Of a stretch of 64,000 nucleotides of DNA, positions 17,392 to 26,201 are shown in pieces. The notes under the pieces are model-generated. The model was not told where the DNA came from. It searched no databases and saw nothing but the letters and a program-made list of their open reading frames with translations. Position 1 is the first letter of the stretch. Every line of letters starts with the position of its first letter. The position numbers and the translations under genes were made by a program. The DNA lies in NCBI GenBank assembly GCA_050942995.1, contig JBMNOI010000001.1, positions 1-64,000 on the forward strand, read 5' to 3'. Origin of the DNA: JBMNOI01 sp050942995. GTDB lineage: Bacteria; Chloroflexota; Anaerolineae; UBA1429.

Positions 17392-17425
17392 TTATCCGTC
17401 GGGTTATTGATTGACAGGAGTTGTG

Positions 17426-17641
17426 ATGATGAAACTGAGCGCACGGAACGTTCTAAAGGGAACCGTTAAGCGAGTCGAGCACGGTATGGTAAACAGTGAA
17501 GTCGTCATCGAGCTGCCGGGCGGACAAGAAGTGGTGTCGATGATCACCAAGCATTCGGCAGAAGGACTGGGCCTCCGGGAAGGGAAGGAGGTGTATGCGG
17601 TGATCAAGGCATCGAACGTGATGGTGTCAGTAGAAGATTAA
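17426..17641 (+). CDS. Molybdate/tungstate-binding Mop (TOBE) domain protein
   Basis: 71 residues (70 if the adjacent ATG at 17429 is used), a single Mop domain: 'KLSARNVLKGTVKRVEHGMV', 'NSEVVIELPGGQEVVSMIT' and 'YAVIKASNVMVSVED' match the molbindin consensus across its length. Such stand-alone Mop proteins oligomerise and store or buffer oxyanions in the cytoplasm. A caggag ribosome-binding site precedes the start. The gene is monocistronic, between a structured leader and a palindromic terminator at 17695. No molybdate transporter or cofactor gene is adjacent. Confidence 0.92.
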   Translation: MMKLSARNVLKGTVKRVEHGMVNSEVVIELPGGQEVVSMITKHSAEGLGLREGKEVYAVIKASNVMVSVED

Positions 17642-17694
17642 AATGGTGAGGCGTACTCCGCAGCAGGAGCGCCGCCAGCGCAAACACCATAATC

Positions 17695-17726
17695 AAAGGG
17701 GCGTCAGGCATGCCTGACGCCCCTTT
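17695..17726. terminator. Palindromic terminator after the Mop gene
   Basis: Perfect 32-nt palindrome aaaggggcgtcaggca / tgcctgacgcccctttc with flanking A and T runs. The 330 nt that follow (17727-18055) hold no recognised gene and become AT-rich near 17930, marking the left edge of the restriction island. Confidence 0.8.
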
Positions 17727-18055
17727 CCTTTCGAACGCCAGGAAGAGCCACGCCGGAGATCGCCCGGACGCCGGATCGTTCGCCCTATGGGGGCAGAAGG
17801 CTGACGAAGGGCGGATGCAGCGCTACGCATTGCAAGAGGGCAGCGCGCTCTATGTCCTGCTGATCTTGAGAGCTGGCTGCCCATTACATCGGGAAAAATG
17901 AGATACAGCCACCATCGGTGGAGGAATAGGAATGAATAAATGACAATTATAATCAATTAGACAAGAAAAACAAAAAAACGGGCGGGACAAAACGGGGGGT
18001 GGCCTTTACACGGCGAGATCTACCGAGTATAATGAGGTTCGAGGGGAGTGAAACT

Positions 18056-19246
18056 ATGCAGAATAATGGTAACGGGCATGTCCTTGCCACAGGTTCCAAA
18101 ACGTACCGTCGCTATAAGCTGATTGATCTCTTCGCAGGCGCAGGAGGATTTACGCTCGGATTCACGCCAGAATTCGGTCACCGCTTTGATATTGTATGGG
18201 CAAATGACATTAATCAATTTGCAGCAGACACATATAATGCTAATTTCGGCAATCACTGTGTTGTCGGAGACATCGTCGATCTCCTTAATGATCCTAAAGT
18301 CGTAATCCCGACTGCGGATGTGGTCATTGGCGGTCCTCCTTGTCAGGGCTTTAGCCTTCTCAACAAAAACCGCAAGGGAGATCCACGAAAGCAGCTATGG
18401 CGCCCGTTTTTGACGGTAGTTGAGCGATCAGAGGCCAAGCTATTTGTTATGGAGAATGTTCCTCAACTACTAGGATCTAAAGAATATGATGAAATAAAAA
18501 AAGTAGCGGAAACCTTGGGTTTCAGGCTTACCGCAGCTAAGCTTTGCGCAGCAGATTACGGAGTCCCGCAATTACGATTCCGAGCATTTGTGATCGGTTG
18601 TCGGTTTGCCGATCCTTCAGATTTCTTTCCCCCTAAACAGACTCACTATGATCCTGACAAAGAACCAGGACTATTTGATATAGTAGAAAGAAACAGCACG
18701 GGTAGAGTTCATACTTGGCGTACGGTTCGAGACGCGATTGGGGATCTTCCGCCACCTGAAGGCACGGAGATTCGAGATGAAGACCCTCCTCTGGATCTTC
18801 ACTTTGGTCGATCTCCAACTGAGTTAAGCATGAAGCGATATCGAGCGATTCCCGAAGAGGGAATGAACCGGTTTGATTTACAGCGTTTGGCTCCGGAGTT
18901 AACACCCAAGTGCTGGATTCGGAAAAAAACAGGAGGAACCGATCTATTCGGACGGCTATGGCGGGATAAACCCTCTGTCACGATCAGGACAGAATTCTTC
19001 AAGCCCGAAAAGGGACGTTACCTACATCCGGAACAGCACAGACCGATCACGCATCGCGAGGCGGCACGGCTCCAATCTTTCCCAGACACCTTCCGGTTTC
19101 GGGGTAGTAAGATCGAGATAGCACGCCAGATCGGTAATGCTGTGCCTCCCATGTTGGCAGCACGAGTAGCGGATGCGGTCGTCGAGATTTTGGCTTTGGC
19201 AGAGGAGAATGAACCGATCAGACAGATGGAGATGCAACATCGCTAG
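18056..19246 (+). CDS. DNA (cytosine-5-)-methyltransferase
   Basis: 396 residues with all core C5-MTase motifs in order: I 'LIDLFAGAGGFTLGF', IV 'GGPPCQGFS' (catalytic Cys near residue 96), VI 'FVMENVPQ', VIII 'QLRFRAFVIG', IX 'ITHREAARLQSFPDTF' and X 'IARQIGNAVPP'. The target recognition region lies between VIII and IX. It transfers methyl from AdoMet to cytosine C5. Start ATG 18056 follows gaggggag. The gene is AT-richer than its surroundings and is followed by a terminator, a controller-like gene and a nuclease gene, so it is probably the modification half of a type II system. Recognition sequence not predictable. Confidence 0.93.
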   Translation: MQNNGNGHVLATGSKTYRRYKLIDLFAGAGGFTLGFTPEFGHRFDIVWANDINQFAADTYNANFGNHCVVGDIVDLLNDPKVVIPTADVVIGGPPCQGFSLLNKNRKGDPRKQLWRPFLTVVERSEAKLFVMENVPQLLGSKEYDEIKKVAETLGFRLTAAKLCAADYGVPQLRFRAFVIGCRFADPSDFFPPKQTHYDPDKEPGLFDIVERNSTGRVHTWRTVRDAIGDLPPPEGTEIRDEDPPLDLHFGRSPTELSMKRYRAIPEEGMNRFDLQRLAPELTPKCWIRKKTGGTDLFGRLWRDKPSVTIRTEFFKPEKGRYLHPEQHRPITHREAARLQSFPDTFRFRGSKIEIARQIGNAVPPMLAARVADAVVEILALAEENEPIRQMEMQHR

Positions 19247-19269
19247 GCTAGATATGACCGGATCGTTGA

Positions 19270-19297
19270 CCCCGCCGGAAACTTGGCGGGGTTTTTT
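19270..19297 (+). terminator. Terminator after the methyltransferase
   Basis: ccccgcc / ggcgggg stem with an 8-nt loop followed by six T. It separates the methyltransferase transcript from the controller-nuclease genes. Confidence 0.9.
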
Positions 19298-19323
19298 GTT
19301 ACTTTTCTGAAACATGATGTGCA

Positions 19324-19545
19324 ATGATCTATCATGATTTAAAGCATGTTTTGGGACACAACGTGCAAAAGCTGCGCAAGTCGCTGGATATGACTCAAAA
19401 GGAACTTGCCGAACGCACGGGACTAAATCGTTCATATATAGCAGGGATAGAACGTGGAATGCGAAATGTGCGACTAAGTACCATAGCAGTGCTCGCGGCA
19501 GCCATGAATGTTGATCCAGAAGAATTGCTTAAGAAAGATAATTAA
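19324..19545 (+). CDS. Xre-family helix-turn-helix regulator (controller-like)
   Basis: 73 residues, essentially one HTH_3 domain: 'LGHNVQKLRKSLDMTQKELA', 'ERTGLNRSYIAGIERGMRNV' and 'LSTIAVLAAAMNVDPEELL'. Size and position, between methyltransferase and nuclease, match C (controller) proteins that delay nuclease expression after entry of a restriction-modification system. An imperfect operator-like inverted repeat (catgat ... atcatg, about 19312-19335) overlaps the start. There is no clear ribosome-binding site, as is common for leaderless C genes. C-protein role is inferred from context. Confidence 0.85.
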   Translation: MIYHDLKHVLGHNVQKLRKSLDMTQKELAERTGLNRSYIAGIERGMRNVRLSTIAVLAAAMNVDPEELLKKDN

Positions 19546-19556
19546 AGCACATTATT

Positions 19557-20441
19557 ATGGGCCCACAACGAGAAAAAATGAACATGAATAATATCTTATC
19601 CGAGATGCACGGCATCATGGACCGATTAAGAAAAGCCGAAAGTGAAGGCACAACACGGCGAGAACAGGTTCGGTTGATTGTGCAGCTCCGGCATCTCGTT
19701 GACCTCTGTGGAAAAGCGCTCTACCCGGAGTATAAATCCGCTCGTGCAAGGCTACTGGCATATATGCAAGAACATGTGGGACAGCCTATTCACTCTACCG
19801 AACTCGCGGCTGTTGCCGGCATCAGCGAGTATGCCAGACGAATTAGGGAGTTACGGGTGGAGTTCGGTTATGATATATTGACGATGGAGGATGATCCGAA
19901 TCTCGGCGCGAATGAATATCTGCTAACTAGCATCGAACCCGACCAAGCTCGGGCAAGCCGCTGGGAATTGGCAAACACGATCAGAAACCGGAAAGATTTG
20001 AATGCCTCTGAGCGAATTCTAGAGTTCCTCAAAGCAAATGTCGGATGCCCCGTCACAAGCGATGAGCTTCAGTACGTTGCAAAAATCAAAGAGTTTGGGA
20101 GACGCATCCGTGACTTGAGAACAGAAGGGGGCTGGATCATCCACAGTGGCGTCTTAGGACGGCCTGATCTCAGGCCAACGCAATACGTGCTCGAATCATT
20201 GGAGCAAACAATGCCCCATGAACGGAGCATACCAGAGTCAGTTGCCAAAAAAGTATACGAAAGGGATAACTATCAATGTGTTGAATGCGGATGGTCTAAA
20301 GCGAGTGCCGATCCGACTGATTCTCCCCGTTATCTACAGCTACATCATCGCGTTCCTCATGCAGACAAAGGCCCAAACACCGTAGATAATCTTGAAGTTC
20401 GATGTAATATATGCCATAAACAGGCACACACTACTCAATGA
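19557..20441 (+). CDS. HNH endonuclease with duplicated winged-helix-like domains (putative restriction enzyme)
   Basis: 294 residues. After a helical N terminus there are two homologous modules (about residues 62-110 and 148-197), each with the pattern 'LL.ym..hvG.pi.s.eL..va.i.e..RRIReLR'. These are probably DNA-binding winged helices. The C terminus (about 225-290) is an HNH nuclease: 'YERDNYQCVECGW', 'LQLHHRVPHADKG' (HH) and 'NTVDNLEVRCNICHKQAH', with Cys pairs for a structural zinc. Placement 11 bp after the controller gene and downstream of a C5-methyltransferase makes it the likely restriction enzyme. ATG 19557 or ATG 19578 could be the start; neither has a strong ribosome-binding site. 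Confidence 0.85.
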   Translation: MGPQREKMNMNNILSEMHGIMDRLRKAESEGTTRREQVRLIVQLRHLVDLCGKALYPEYKSARARLLAYMQEHVGQPIHSTELAAVAGISEYARRIRELRVEFGYDILTMEDDPNLGANEYLLTSIEPDQARASRWELANTIRNRKDLNASERILEFLKANVGCPVTSDELQYVAKIKEFGRRIRDLRTEGGWIIHSGVLGRPDLRPTQYVLESLEQTMPHERSIPESVAKKVYERDNYQCVECGWSKASADPTDSPRYLQLHHRVPHADKGPNTVDNLEVRCNICHKQAHTTQ

Positions 20442-20454
20442 CCAAGTATCACTT

Positions 20455-21111
20455 GTGAACAACGTAGATACGGCTGTAATTGTATTAAGCGCTTATCTAT
20501 CTATGCAACAAATGCGGTCATTCCCTTGGCGGGAAGAGAACGATCCATTCCACATCCTTATTGCGGAAATGATGCTTATCCGAACGCGTGCCGACCTAGT
20601 AGTTCCGGTTTATTTGCAATTCATCCGACAGTGGCCGCGGCCGGATGATCTGGTATGTGCTGCTGATGAGCAAATTGCACAAACGTTAGTACCGTTAGGT
20701 CTGCCCCAGCGTATTCCCTTTTTCAAGCAAGCAGCGAAACACATCATCGAGAACCATGCGGGAGTGGTGCCTTCAAAGCGCAAAGACCTTGAGAAGATTC
20801 CCGGCGTGGGTCGATATGTTGCTGAGGCAGTCTTGGCATTTGCATTCAATCAACCCATTGTTCCCGCAGATGTGAATGTACTGCGGTGGATATCGCGCAT
20901 AACGGGGCTCGAGATGATCAGTAGCAGCAAAGGTTCGAAAGAGATACGATTACTGCTACCTAGGCTCGCCCCGTTGGGCGGACGGCAAGCGTACAAGTTC
21001 CTCGATTTTTTGCGTGAAATATGTCGTCCGAGAAAACCTGCATGTGATGAGTGTTGGATTCAGATGTTGTGTCATTACGGTCGAAAAGCATTACCAGATT
21101 CGACCGCATAA
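20455..21111 (+). CDS. HhH-GPD DNA glycosylase (MutY/Mig-type, probable T/G mismatch thymine-DNA glycosylase)
   Basis: 218 residues from GTG 20455. 'FPWREENDPFHILIAEMMLI' is the MutY-family N-terminal block. The helix-hairpin-helix is 'LEKIPGVGRYVAEAVLAFAF', the catalytic Asp lies in 'IVPADVNVLRWI' (about D139), and the C terminus has the [4Fe-4S] pattern C-x6-C-x2-C-x5-C. The residue after GVGR is Tyr (about Y121), 18 residues before the Asp. Lys occupies this place in endonuclease III and Tyr in the Mig.MthI thymine glycosylase. Next to a 5mC methyltransferase, repair of T/G mismatches from deaminated 5mC is the likely role. The start is 13 bp after the nuclease stop. Confidence 0.85.
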   Translation: MNNVDTAVIVLSAYLSMQQMRSFPWREENDPFHILIAEMMLIRTRADLVVPVYLQFIRQWPRPDDLVCAADEQIAQTLVPLGLPQRIPFFKQAAKHIIENHAGVVPSKRKDLEKIPGVGRYVAEAVLAFAFNQPIVPADVNVLRWISRITGLEMISSSKGSKEIRLLLPRLAPLGGRQAYKFLDFLREICRPRKPACDECWIQMLCHYGRKALPDSTA

Positions 21112-21116
21112 ATCGA

Positions 21117-21145
21117 TTGACATCCACCCTCAGATATGCTATAGT
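21117..21145 (+). promoter_or_regulatory. Promoter of the T-box/trpB transcript
   Basis: TTGACA (21117-21122), 17 bp, TATAGT (21140-21145). Predicted start near 21152. It lies immediately after the restriction island. Confidence 0.85.
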
Positions 21146-21151
21146 AGCGAC

Positions 21152-21507
21152 AATCGAACAGTGAAAGATGTAGATCGGGAAGAGTAGCTGTCAAAGCGGG
21201 ATTCAGAGAGCCGGGGTAAGGTGAGAGCCCGGTATCAGCGCAGACAACGAATGGGCCCGGGAGTCGCGCGGCCGAACGCGCAGAGCGCTACTAGGCCGCG
21301 ACGGAGTCGCCACCGTTATCAGGGCAGAGGGTATCGGTTGACCTCGTTGTGACAGAGGATCAACCCGTACCTGCAAGAGTGAGGCTGGCCCGCACATTAA
21401 AATCCGCCATCACGGCGGGATTTTTTATTATATATGTCGGGTCGGGCTAAGAAGGGTGGCACCACGGGAGCAAAGCTCTCGTCCCTTGGGGACGAGGGCT
21501 TTTTTTA
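21152..21507 (+). promoter_or_regulatory. Tryptophan-specific T-box riboswitch
   Basis: Stem I carries 'gaagagtagc', the AG-bulge block 'cagagagccgggg' and 'ggtgagagcccgg', then 'gaaTGGgcccgggagtcg'. The codon after gaa, TGG at 21252-21254, is the specifier for Trp. The T-box itself, aagggtggcaccacg (21452-21466), displays TGGC (21457-21460), complementary to tRNA 3' GCCA, which requires discriminator G. The final terminator is ctcgtccc / gggacgag (21478-21496) plus T tract, competing with the T-box antiterminator. An additional hairpin with a long T run (about 21401-21427) sits at the stem III position. Uncharged tRNA-Trp should permit expression of trpB and serA downstream. Confidence 0.93.
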
Positions 21508-21596
21508 TTGGCCGACACATCCCGGCGGGCCGAGAGCCATCGAATCGTAATGTTCCGGGTGTTCGGGGTGATCCGCGCAAACGAGGAGGGAAAAAG

Positions 21597-22955
21597 ATGG
21601 AGACGCGTTTCGATCTGTCACAGAGTGATATGCCCAGGCGTTGGTACAATGCTCAGGCCGACCTGGCCGAGCCGCTGCCGCCCCCGTTGCATCCGGGGAC
21701 GCTGCAGCCCATCAGCCTCGCCGACCTGGAGCCGCTCTTTCCTAAGGAGATCATCCGGCAGGAAATGAGCCAGGAGCGGTATATCGACATCCCCGAAGAG
21801 GTGCAGGAGGTGCTGCGTCTATGGCGACCGACGCCGCTGCTGCGGGCGGTGCGCCTGGAAAAAGCCCTGGGCACCCCGGCCAAAATCTTTTACAAGTACG
21901 AGGGCACCAGCCCCACCGGGTCGCACAAGCCGAATACAGCGGTGGCGCAGGCGTTCTATAACAAGATCGCCGGTGTCCGCAAACTCACCACCGAGACGGG
22001 TGCCGGGCAGTGGGGGACGGCCCTGGCCATGGCCTCGAACTTTTTCGGGCTCGAGTGCAAGGTCTTTATGGTCAAGGTGAGCTATCAGCAAAAGCCCTAT
22101 CGCCGCTCGATCATGCAAATGTTCGGCGCCAGCGTGACGCCCAGCCCCAGCACCGAGACCGAGGCGGGCCGCTCGATCCTGGCCAAAGATCCGGATTCGA
22201 CGGGTTCGCTGGGCATCGCCATCAGTGAGGCTTGCGAGATTGCCCTGCAGAACGATGACACCAAGTACTCGCTGGGCAGCGTGCTGAACCACGTGCTGAT
22301 GCACCAGACCATCATCGGTGAAGAGACGATCTTGCAGATGGACAAGGCGGGGTTCGAGCCGGACGTGGTGATCGGCTGCGTGGGAGGCGGCTCCAATTTC
22401 GGCGGCATCGCCCTGCCCTACCTGCGACGCAACCTGCAGGACGGCACCAAAGTGCGCCTGGTGGGCGTCGAGCCGATGGCCTGCCCGACGATGACCAAGG
22501 GCGTCTATGCCTTTGACTATGGCGATACGGCCAAAATGGCGCCGGTGGTCAAGATGAATACTCTGGGACACGACTTTGTGCCGGCGGGCATCCATGCGGG
22601 AGGGCTGCGTTACCACGGGGTGGCGCCGCTGCTGGCCGCGCTGCACCGTCAGGGGCACATCGAGGCGGTGGCCTATCATCAGACGCCGGTGTTTGACGCG
22701 GCGGCTCTGTTCACCCGCACAGAGGGGATCATCCCCGCGCCCGAGTCGGCCCATGCGATTCGCGCGGCCATCGACGAGGCCCTGGATGCCAGGGAAAAAG
22801 GCGAGGAGCGAGTGATCGTCTTTTGCCTGAGTGGCCATGGGTATATAGACCTGGGGGCGTACGATCTGTATATGGACGGCAAGCTGGAGGATTACGCCTA
22901 CCCGGAGGAAAAGATCCGGCAATCCCTGGCGAATCTGCCCCAGGTTTCGCTGTAA
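21597..22955 (+). CDS. trpB: Tryptophan synthase beta-like chain, TrpB2 type
   Basis: 452 residues, longer than TrpB1 and typical of TrpB2. The PLP lysine is in '[14 protein letters not shown]', followed by '[20 protein letters not shown]' and the phosphate-binding '[17 protein letters not shown]'; the closing '[19 protein letters not shown]' is TrpB2-like. It condenses indole with serine (or, in some TrpB2 enzymes, O-phosphoserine) to tryptophan. No trpA lies nearby, consistent with stand-alone TrpB2. Start ATG 21597 follows gaggaggg. The Trp T-box directly upstream supports the assignment. Confidence 0.93.
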   Translation: METRFDLSQSDMPRRWYNAQADLAEPLPPPLHPGTLQPISLADLEPLFPKEIIRQEMSQERYIDIPEEVQEVLRLWRPTPLLRAVRLEKALGTPAKIFYKYEGTSPTGSHKPNTAVAQAFYNKIAGVRKLTTETGAGQWGTALAMASNFFGLECKVFMVKVSYQQKPYRRSIMQMFGASVTPSPSTETEAGRSILAKDPDSTGSLGIAISEACEIALQNDDTKYSLGSVLNHVLMHQTIIGEETILQMDKAGFEPDVVIGCVGGGSNFGGIALPYLRRNLQDGTKVRLVGVEPMACPTMTKGVYAFDYGDTAKMAPVVKMNTLGHDFVPAGIHAGGLRYHGVAPLLAALHRQGHIEAVAYHQTPVFDAAALFTRTEGIIPAPESAHAIRAAIDEALDAREKGEERVIVFCLSGHGYIDLGAYDLYMDGKLEDYAYPEEKIRQSLANLPQVSL

Positions 22956-22972
22956 ACGCGAGATCGAATCAG

Positions 22973-23020
22973 GAGCCGTTTCACAAGACGCCCCGGGCGC
23001 TTTGTGGGGCGGCTCTCTTT
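22973..23020 (+). terminator. Hairpin between trpB and serA
   Basis: gagccg / cggctc with an inner gcccc / ggggc, followed by tcttt. Either a weak terminator or a processing/attenuation site that sets the trpB to serA ratio. Confidence 0.35.
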
Positions 23021-23062
23021 GTGAGACACAGGCCATACAGGAGCGGGTCGAGGGAGTGTGGC

Positions 23063-24640
23063 ATGACGAGACGTGTGCTTGTAACCGAGGCGCTGGACCG
23101 AACGGGCATCGAGATCCTGGAGGCGGCGTGCGAGGTGACGCTACGGCCGGGCCTGGCGCCGCACGAGTTGATCGAGGCGGTCGGCGGCTATGACGCACTG
23201 GTGGTGCGCAGCGCCACCCGGGTGACGGCAGAGGTGCTGGCGGCGGGATCTCGGCTGGTGGTCGTGGGTCGGGCCGGCACCGGCGTGGACAATATCGATG
23301 TGCAGGCGGCCACACGTCGGGGCATTGTGGTGGTCAACGCGCCCACCAGCAATACGGTCGCGGTAGCCGAGCACACGCTGGCGCTGATGCTGGCTCTGGC
23401 GCGACACGTGACGGCCGCCGATTCGAGTATGCACTGCGGCCGCTGGGAGAAATCGGGGTTCGTGGGGACCGAGCTACGAGACAAGGCGCTGGGGCTGGTG
23501 GGCCTGGGCCGGGTGGGCACGGCGGTGGCACAGCGAGCCCAGGGATTCGAGATGCGGGTGCTGGCCTACGACCCCTTTGTGTCTCCGGAACGGGCCGCTC
23601 AGCTCGGGGTCGAGATGGTGAACATGGACGATCTGCTGCGCCGGAGCGATTATATCTCACTGCACGCCCCGGCGACCGAGAACACCCGGGGCATGATCGG
23701 GGCGCGCGAACTGGCGCAGATGAAGCCGTCGACCTATCTGGTCAACTGCGCCCGGGGCGACCTGATCGAAGAAGAGGCCCTCATCGAGGCGCTGAACGAG
23801 GGGCGCATCGCAGGCGCGGCGCTGGATGTGTTCGCCGACGAGCCAGAGGTGAACCCGGCGTTGTGCGGTATCCCCAACCTGATCCTCACGCCGCATCTGG
23901 GCGCCTCTACGGAAGAGGCACAAGCCGGCGCCTCTGCGCAGGTGGCCCGGCAGGTCGTCGATGTGCTGGAGGGACGCCCCCCGCGCTATTCGGTGAACGT
24001 GCCGGTGACGTCGCCGGAAGAGATGGGCGCGCTAGAGCCGTACCTGGAGCTGGCACGATGCATGGGCCAGTTCTGCGCCCAGTATGTGCGAGATAGCATC
24101 GTCTGGCTGGAGCTGATCTGTGGCGGCGATCTGGTGGAGCACGACACGACGATGGTGACGGCAGCGGCCCTGGTGGGATTGCTCTCCGAGGCGGTGGACG
24201 AGCCGGTGAACATCGTGAACGCCCGATTGGTGGCGCGAGATCGGGGATTGGTGGTGCGTGAGGTCCGTACGCCCGAGGCACAGGGATTCTCTGGATTGCT
24301 GACGCTGCGGGCGGGCACGACGGCACAAGAGCATCTGATTCGCGGCACAGTGATGCGCCACCAGCCACATATTGTGTGCCTGGACGGTTACTGGCTCGAT
24401 TTCGTCGCCGGGGGTGTGGTGCTGGTGAGCGAGCATCTGGAGCAGCCCGGAGTGATCGGCCAGATGGGTACCCTGCTGGGCGAGGCAGGGGTGAGCATCT
24501 CGTTCGTGCAGGTAGGTCGCGAGAAACGAGGTGGCCATGGGTTGATGGTCGTGGGACTGGACGATGCGCTCTCACGAGAGACGATGGAGCAGGTGCTGGC
24601 CATGCCCAGCGTACAGTCGGCACGGGTCATTCGCATGTGA
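23063..24640 (+). CDS. serA: D-3-phosphoglycerate dehydrogenase (long form)
   Basis: 525 residues: substrate-binding domain, NAD domain with 'LGLVGLGRVGTAVAQRAQGF', active-site 'LVNCARGDLIEEEALIEAL' (Arg) and 'LTPHLGASTEEAQ' (His), then an allosteric substrate-binding domain and a C-terminal ACT domain ('LEQPGVIGQMGTLLGEAGVS'). It oxidises 3-phosphoglycerate to 3-phosphohydroxypyruvate, the first step of serine synthesis. ATG 23063 follows gagggag. Only 107 bp from trpB on the same strand with no clear promoter between, so it is probably under the same Trp T-box, supplying serine or phosphoserine for TrpB. Confidence 0.93.
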   Translation: MTRRVLVTEALDRTGIEILEAACEVTLRPGLAPHELIEAVGGYDALVVRSATRVTAEVLAAGSRLVVVGRAGTGVDNIDVQAATRRGIVVVNAPTSNTVAVAEHTLALMLALARHVTAADSSMHCGRWEKSGFVGTELRDKALGLVGLGRVGTAVAQRAQGFEMRVLAYDPFVSPERAAQLGVEMVNMDDLLRRSDYISLHAPATENTRGMIGARELAQMKPSTYLVNCARGDLIEEEALIEALNEGRIAGAALDVFADEPEVNPALCGIPNLILTPHLGASTEEAQAGASAQVARQVVDVLEGRPPRYSVNVPVTSPEEMGALEPYLELARCMGQFCAQYVRDSIVWLELICGGDLVEHDTTMVTAAALVGLLSEAVDEPVNIVNARLVARDRGLVVREVRTPEAQGFSGLLTLRAGTTAQEHLIRGTVMRHQPHIVCLDGYWLDFVAGGVVLVSEHLEQPGVIGQMGTLLGEAGVSISFVQVGREKRGGHGLMVVGLDDALSRETMEQVLAMPSVQSARVIRM

Positions 24641-24689
24641 CTGTACTCAGTCACCGACTGTACCCAGTCACTGTGTGCCAGCCGGGCGC

Positions 24690-26051
24690 TCAGTAGACGC
24701 CGGGCGGATCGGAGGGATAGGGCGCAAGGCCGTTAAGGGCGGCCCAGGCGGCACGCGCCTCGGCCGCCACAAAGAGCGAGCCGGTGACGAGTATCAGGTC
24801 ATCCTCGGCCGCTTCGCCCAGGGCGATGCGCAGAGCGTCGTCCACGTTTTCGATAGCCCGCGCCTCACCGCCCAGCTCGGCGACTATGGCGGCGAGATCG
24901 TCGGCGGGGGTGGCCTTGGGATGATGGGCCCGGGTGGTATAGAGGGTCGTCGCGCGCGAATGCACGATATCGAGCAGATCATGCGGGTTATGGGTTTGGC
25001 CCGCGCCAAAGATCAACCACATGTGACGATGGGGCAAATGATCGTCCACCGCCTGTAAGAGACGCCGTATCGAGTCGATATTGTGGGCCCCATCCACCAC
25101 CACCAGAGGTCGGCGGCTCAGCACCTCCAGACGCCCCGGCCAGCGCACTGTGGACAGGCCACGACGCACCGCGTCGGGCTCGACGGCCACGCCCTGCTCG
25201 CGCAGAATCTCGATGGCGGCCACGGCCGCGCAGGTGTTCTCGAGCTGATGGGCGCCCAACAGCGGCAGGTGCAGGTCGGGATACTCGGGCGCTTCCTCAT
25301 GGCCGGCGCGGTAGACGTCCAGCCGCTGGCCCGAAATATCGGCGCTCCGCAGGCGCCAGCGCCACTCCCGCCCGGCGACGGTGAGGGACGCGCCGCGCTC
25401 GGCGCTGACCTCGGCGATAACGGCCAGAGCCTCTTCCCTCTGCGGCGCGGAAACCACCGGTACCCCCGGCTTGATGATGCCGGCTTTTTCGCGGGCGATG
25501 GCGTCGATGGTCTCCCCCAGCACCTTGACGTGATCCAGACTGATCGAGGTAATCACAGACACCCGAGGGGTAATGACGTTGGTAGCATCCAGACGACCGC
25601 CCAGCCCCACCTCGAACACGCCAAAATCCACCCGCTCCTCCGCATGGTGCCACATGGCCAGCGCAGTGATGATCTCGAACACGGTGACCTCGGGCCGTTC
25701 GTTCAGGATGGGGAGCAGGCGTTCGACAAGATCGGTCAACGCGCGCTCAGAGATGGGCTTTCCCTGCAGGCGAATGCGCTCGCGAAAGGTGTGCAGGTGG
25801 GGAGAGGTATACATGCCGGTGCGATAGCCCGCCGCGCGAAGGATGGCGTCGATCATGGCGGTGGTCGAGCCTTTGCCCTTGGTCCCGGCGATGTGGACCG
25901 AAGGATAGGCACGGTGAGGATTGCCGATCTGGCTCAGCAATTCTTCCATGCGAGAGAGGCGCCAAACACGCTCGGCATAGGGTGGGCGGTCTCCCCGTTC
26001 AAAGTCGGTGCGTCGAAAAATAGCGCACAGCGCCTCTCGATAGGTCAGCAT
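24690..26051 (-). CDS. folC: Folylpolyglutamate synthase/dihydrofolate synthase
   Basis: 453 residues. Mur-ligase ATP site 'SVHIAGTKGKGSTTAMIDAI', 'GMYTSPHLHTFRERIRL', 'VGLGGRLDATNVI', 'SISLDHVKVLG' with 'AREKAGIIKPGVP', and C-terminal 'RWPGRLEVL' and 'VVDGAHNIDSIRRLL'. All are standard FolC blocks, full length. It adds glutamate to folates (and perhaps to dihydropteroate) in the cytoplasm. Convergent with serA, 49 bp apart; that gap contains only a short imperfect direct repeat (tgtactcagtcac / tgtacccagtcac). Confidence 0.95.
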   Translation of the reverse strand: MLTYREALCAIFRRTDFERGDRPPYAERVWRLSRMEELLSQIGNPHRAYPSVHIAGTKGKGSTTAMIDAILRAAGYRTGMYTSPHLHTFRERIRLQGKPISERALTDLVERLLPILNERPEVTVFEIITALAMWHHAEERVDFGVFEVGLGGRLDATNVITPRVSVITSISLDHVKVLGETIDAIAREKAGIIKPGVPVVSAPQREEALAVIAEVSAERGASLTVAGREWRWRLRSADISGQRLDVYRAGHEEAPEYPDLHLPLLGAHQLENTCAAVAAIEILREQGVAVEPDAVRRGLSTVRWPGRLEVLSRRPLVVVDGAHNIDSIRRLLQAVDDHLPHRHMWLIFGAGQTHNPHDLLDIVHSRATTLYTTRAHHPKATPADDLAAIVAELGGEARAIENVDDALRIALGEAAEDDLILVTGSLFVAAEARAAWAALNGLAPYPSDPPGVY

Positions 26052-26201
26052 CTCGTTCCCCCAGGCACGATATCGGCCCGATTGTACATCGGGATGGTGT
26101 CAACACCAAGAACTGAAGGAAGCAAAGACAGGTCAAAAGCGACGTGTGCTGAACATGTCGCCCGACCTGTCGCAGACATTGTGACGGTGTGAGGCCGGGC
26201 G

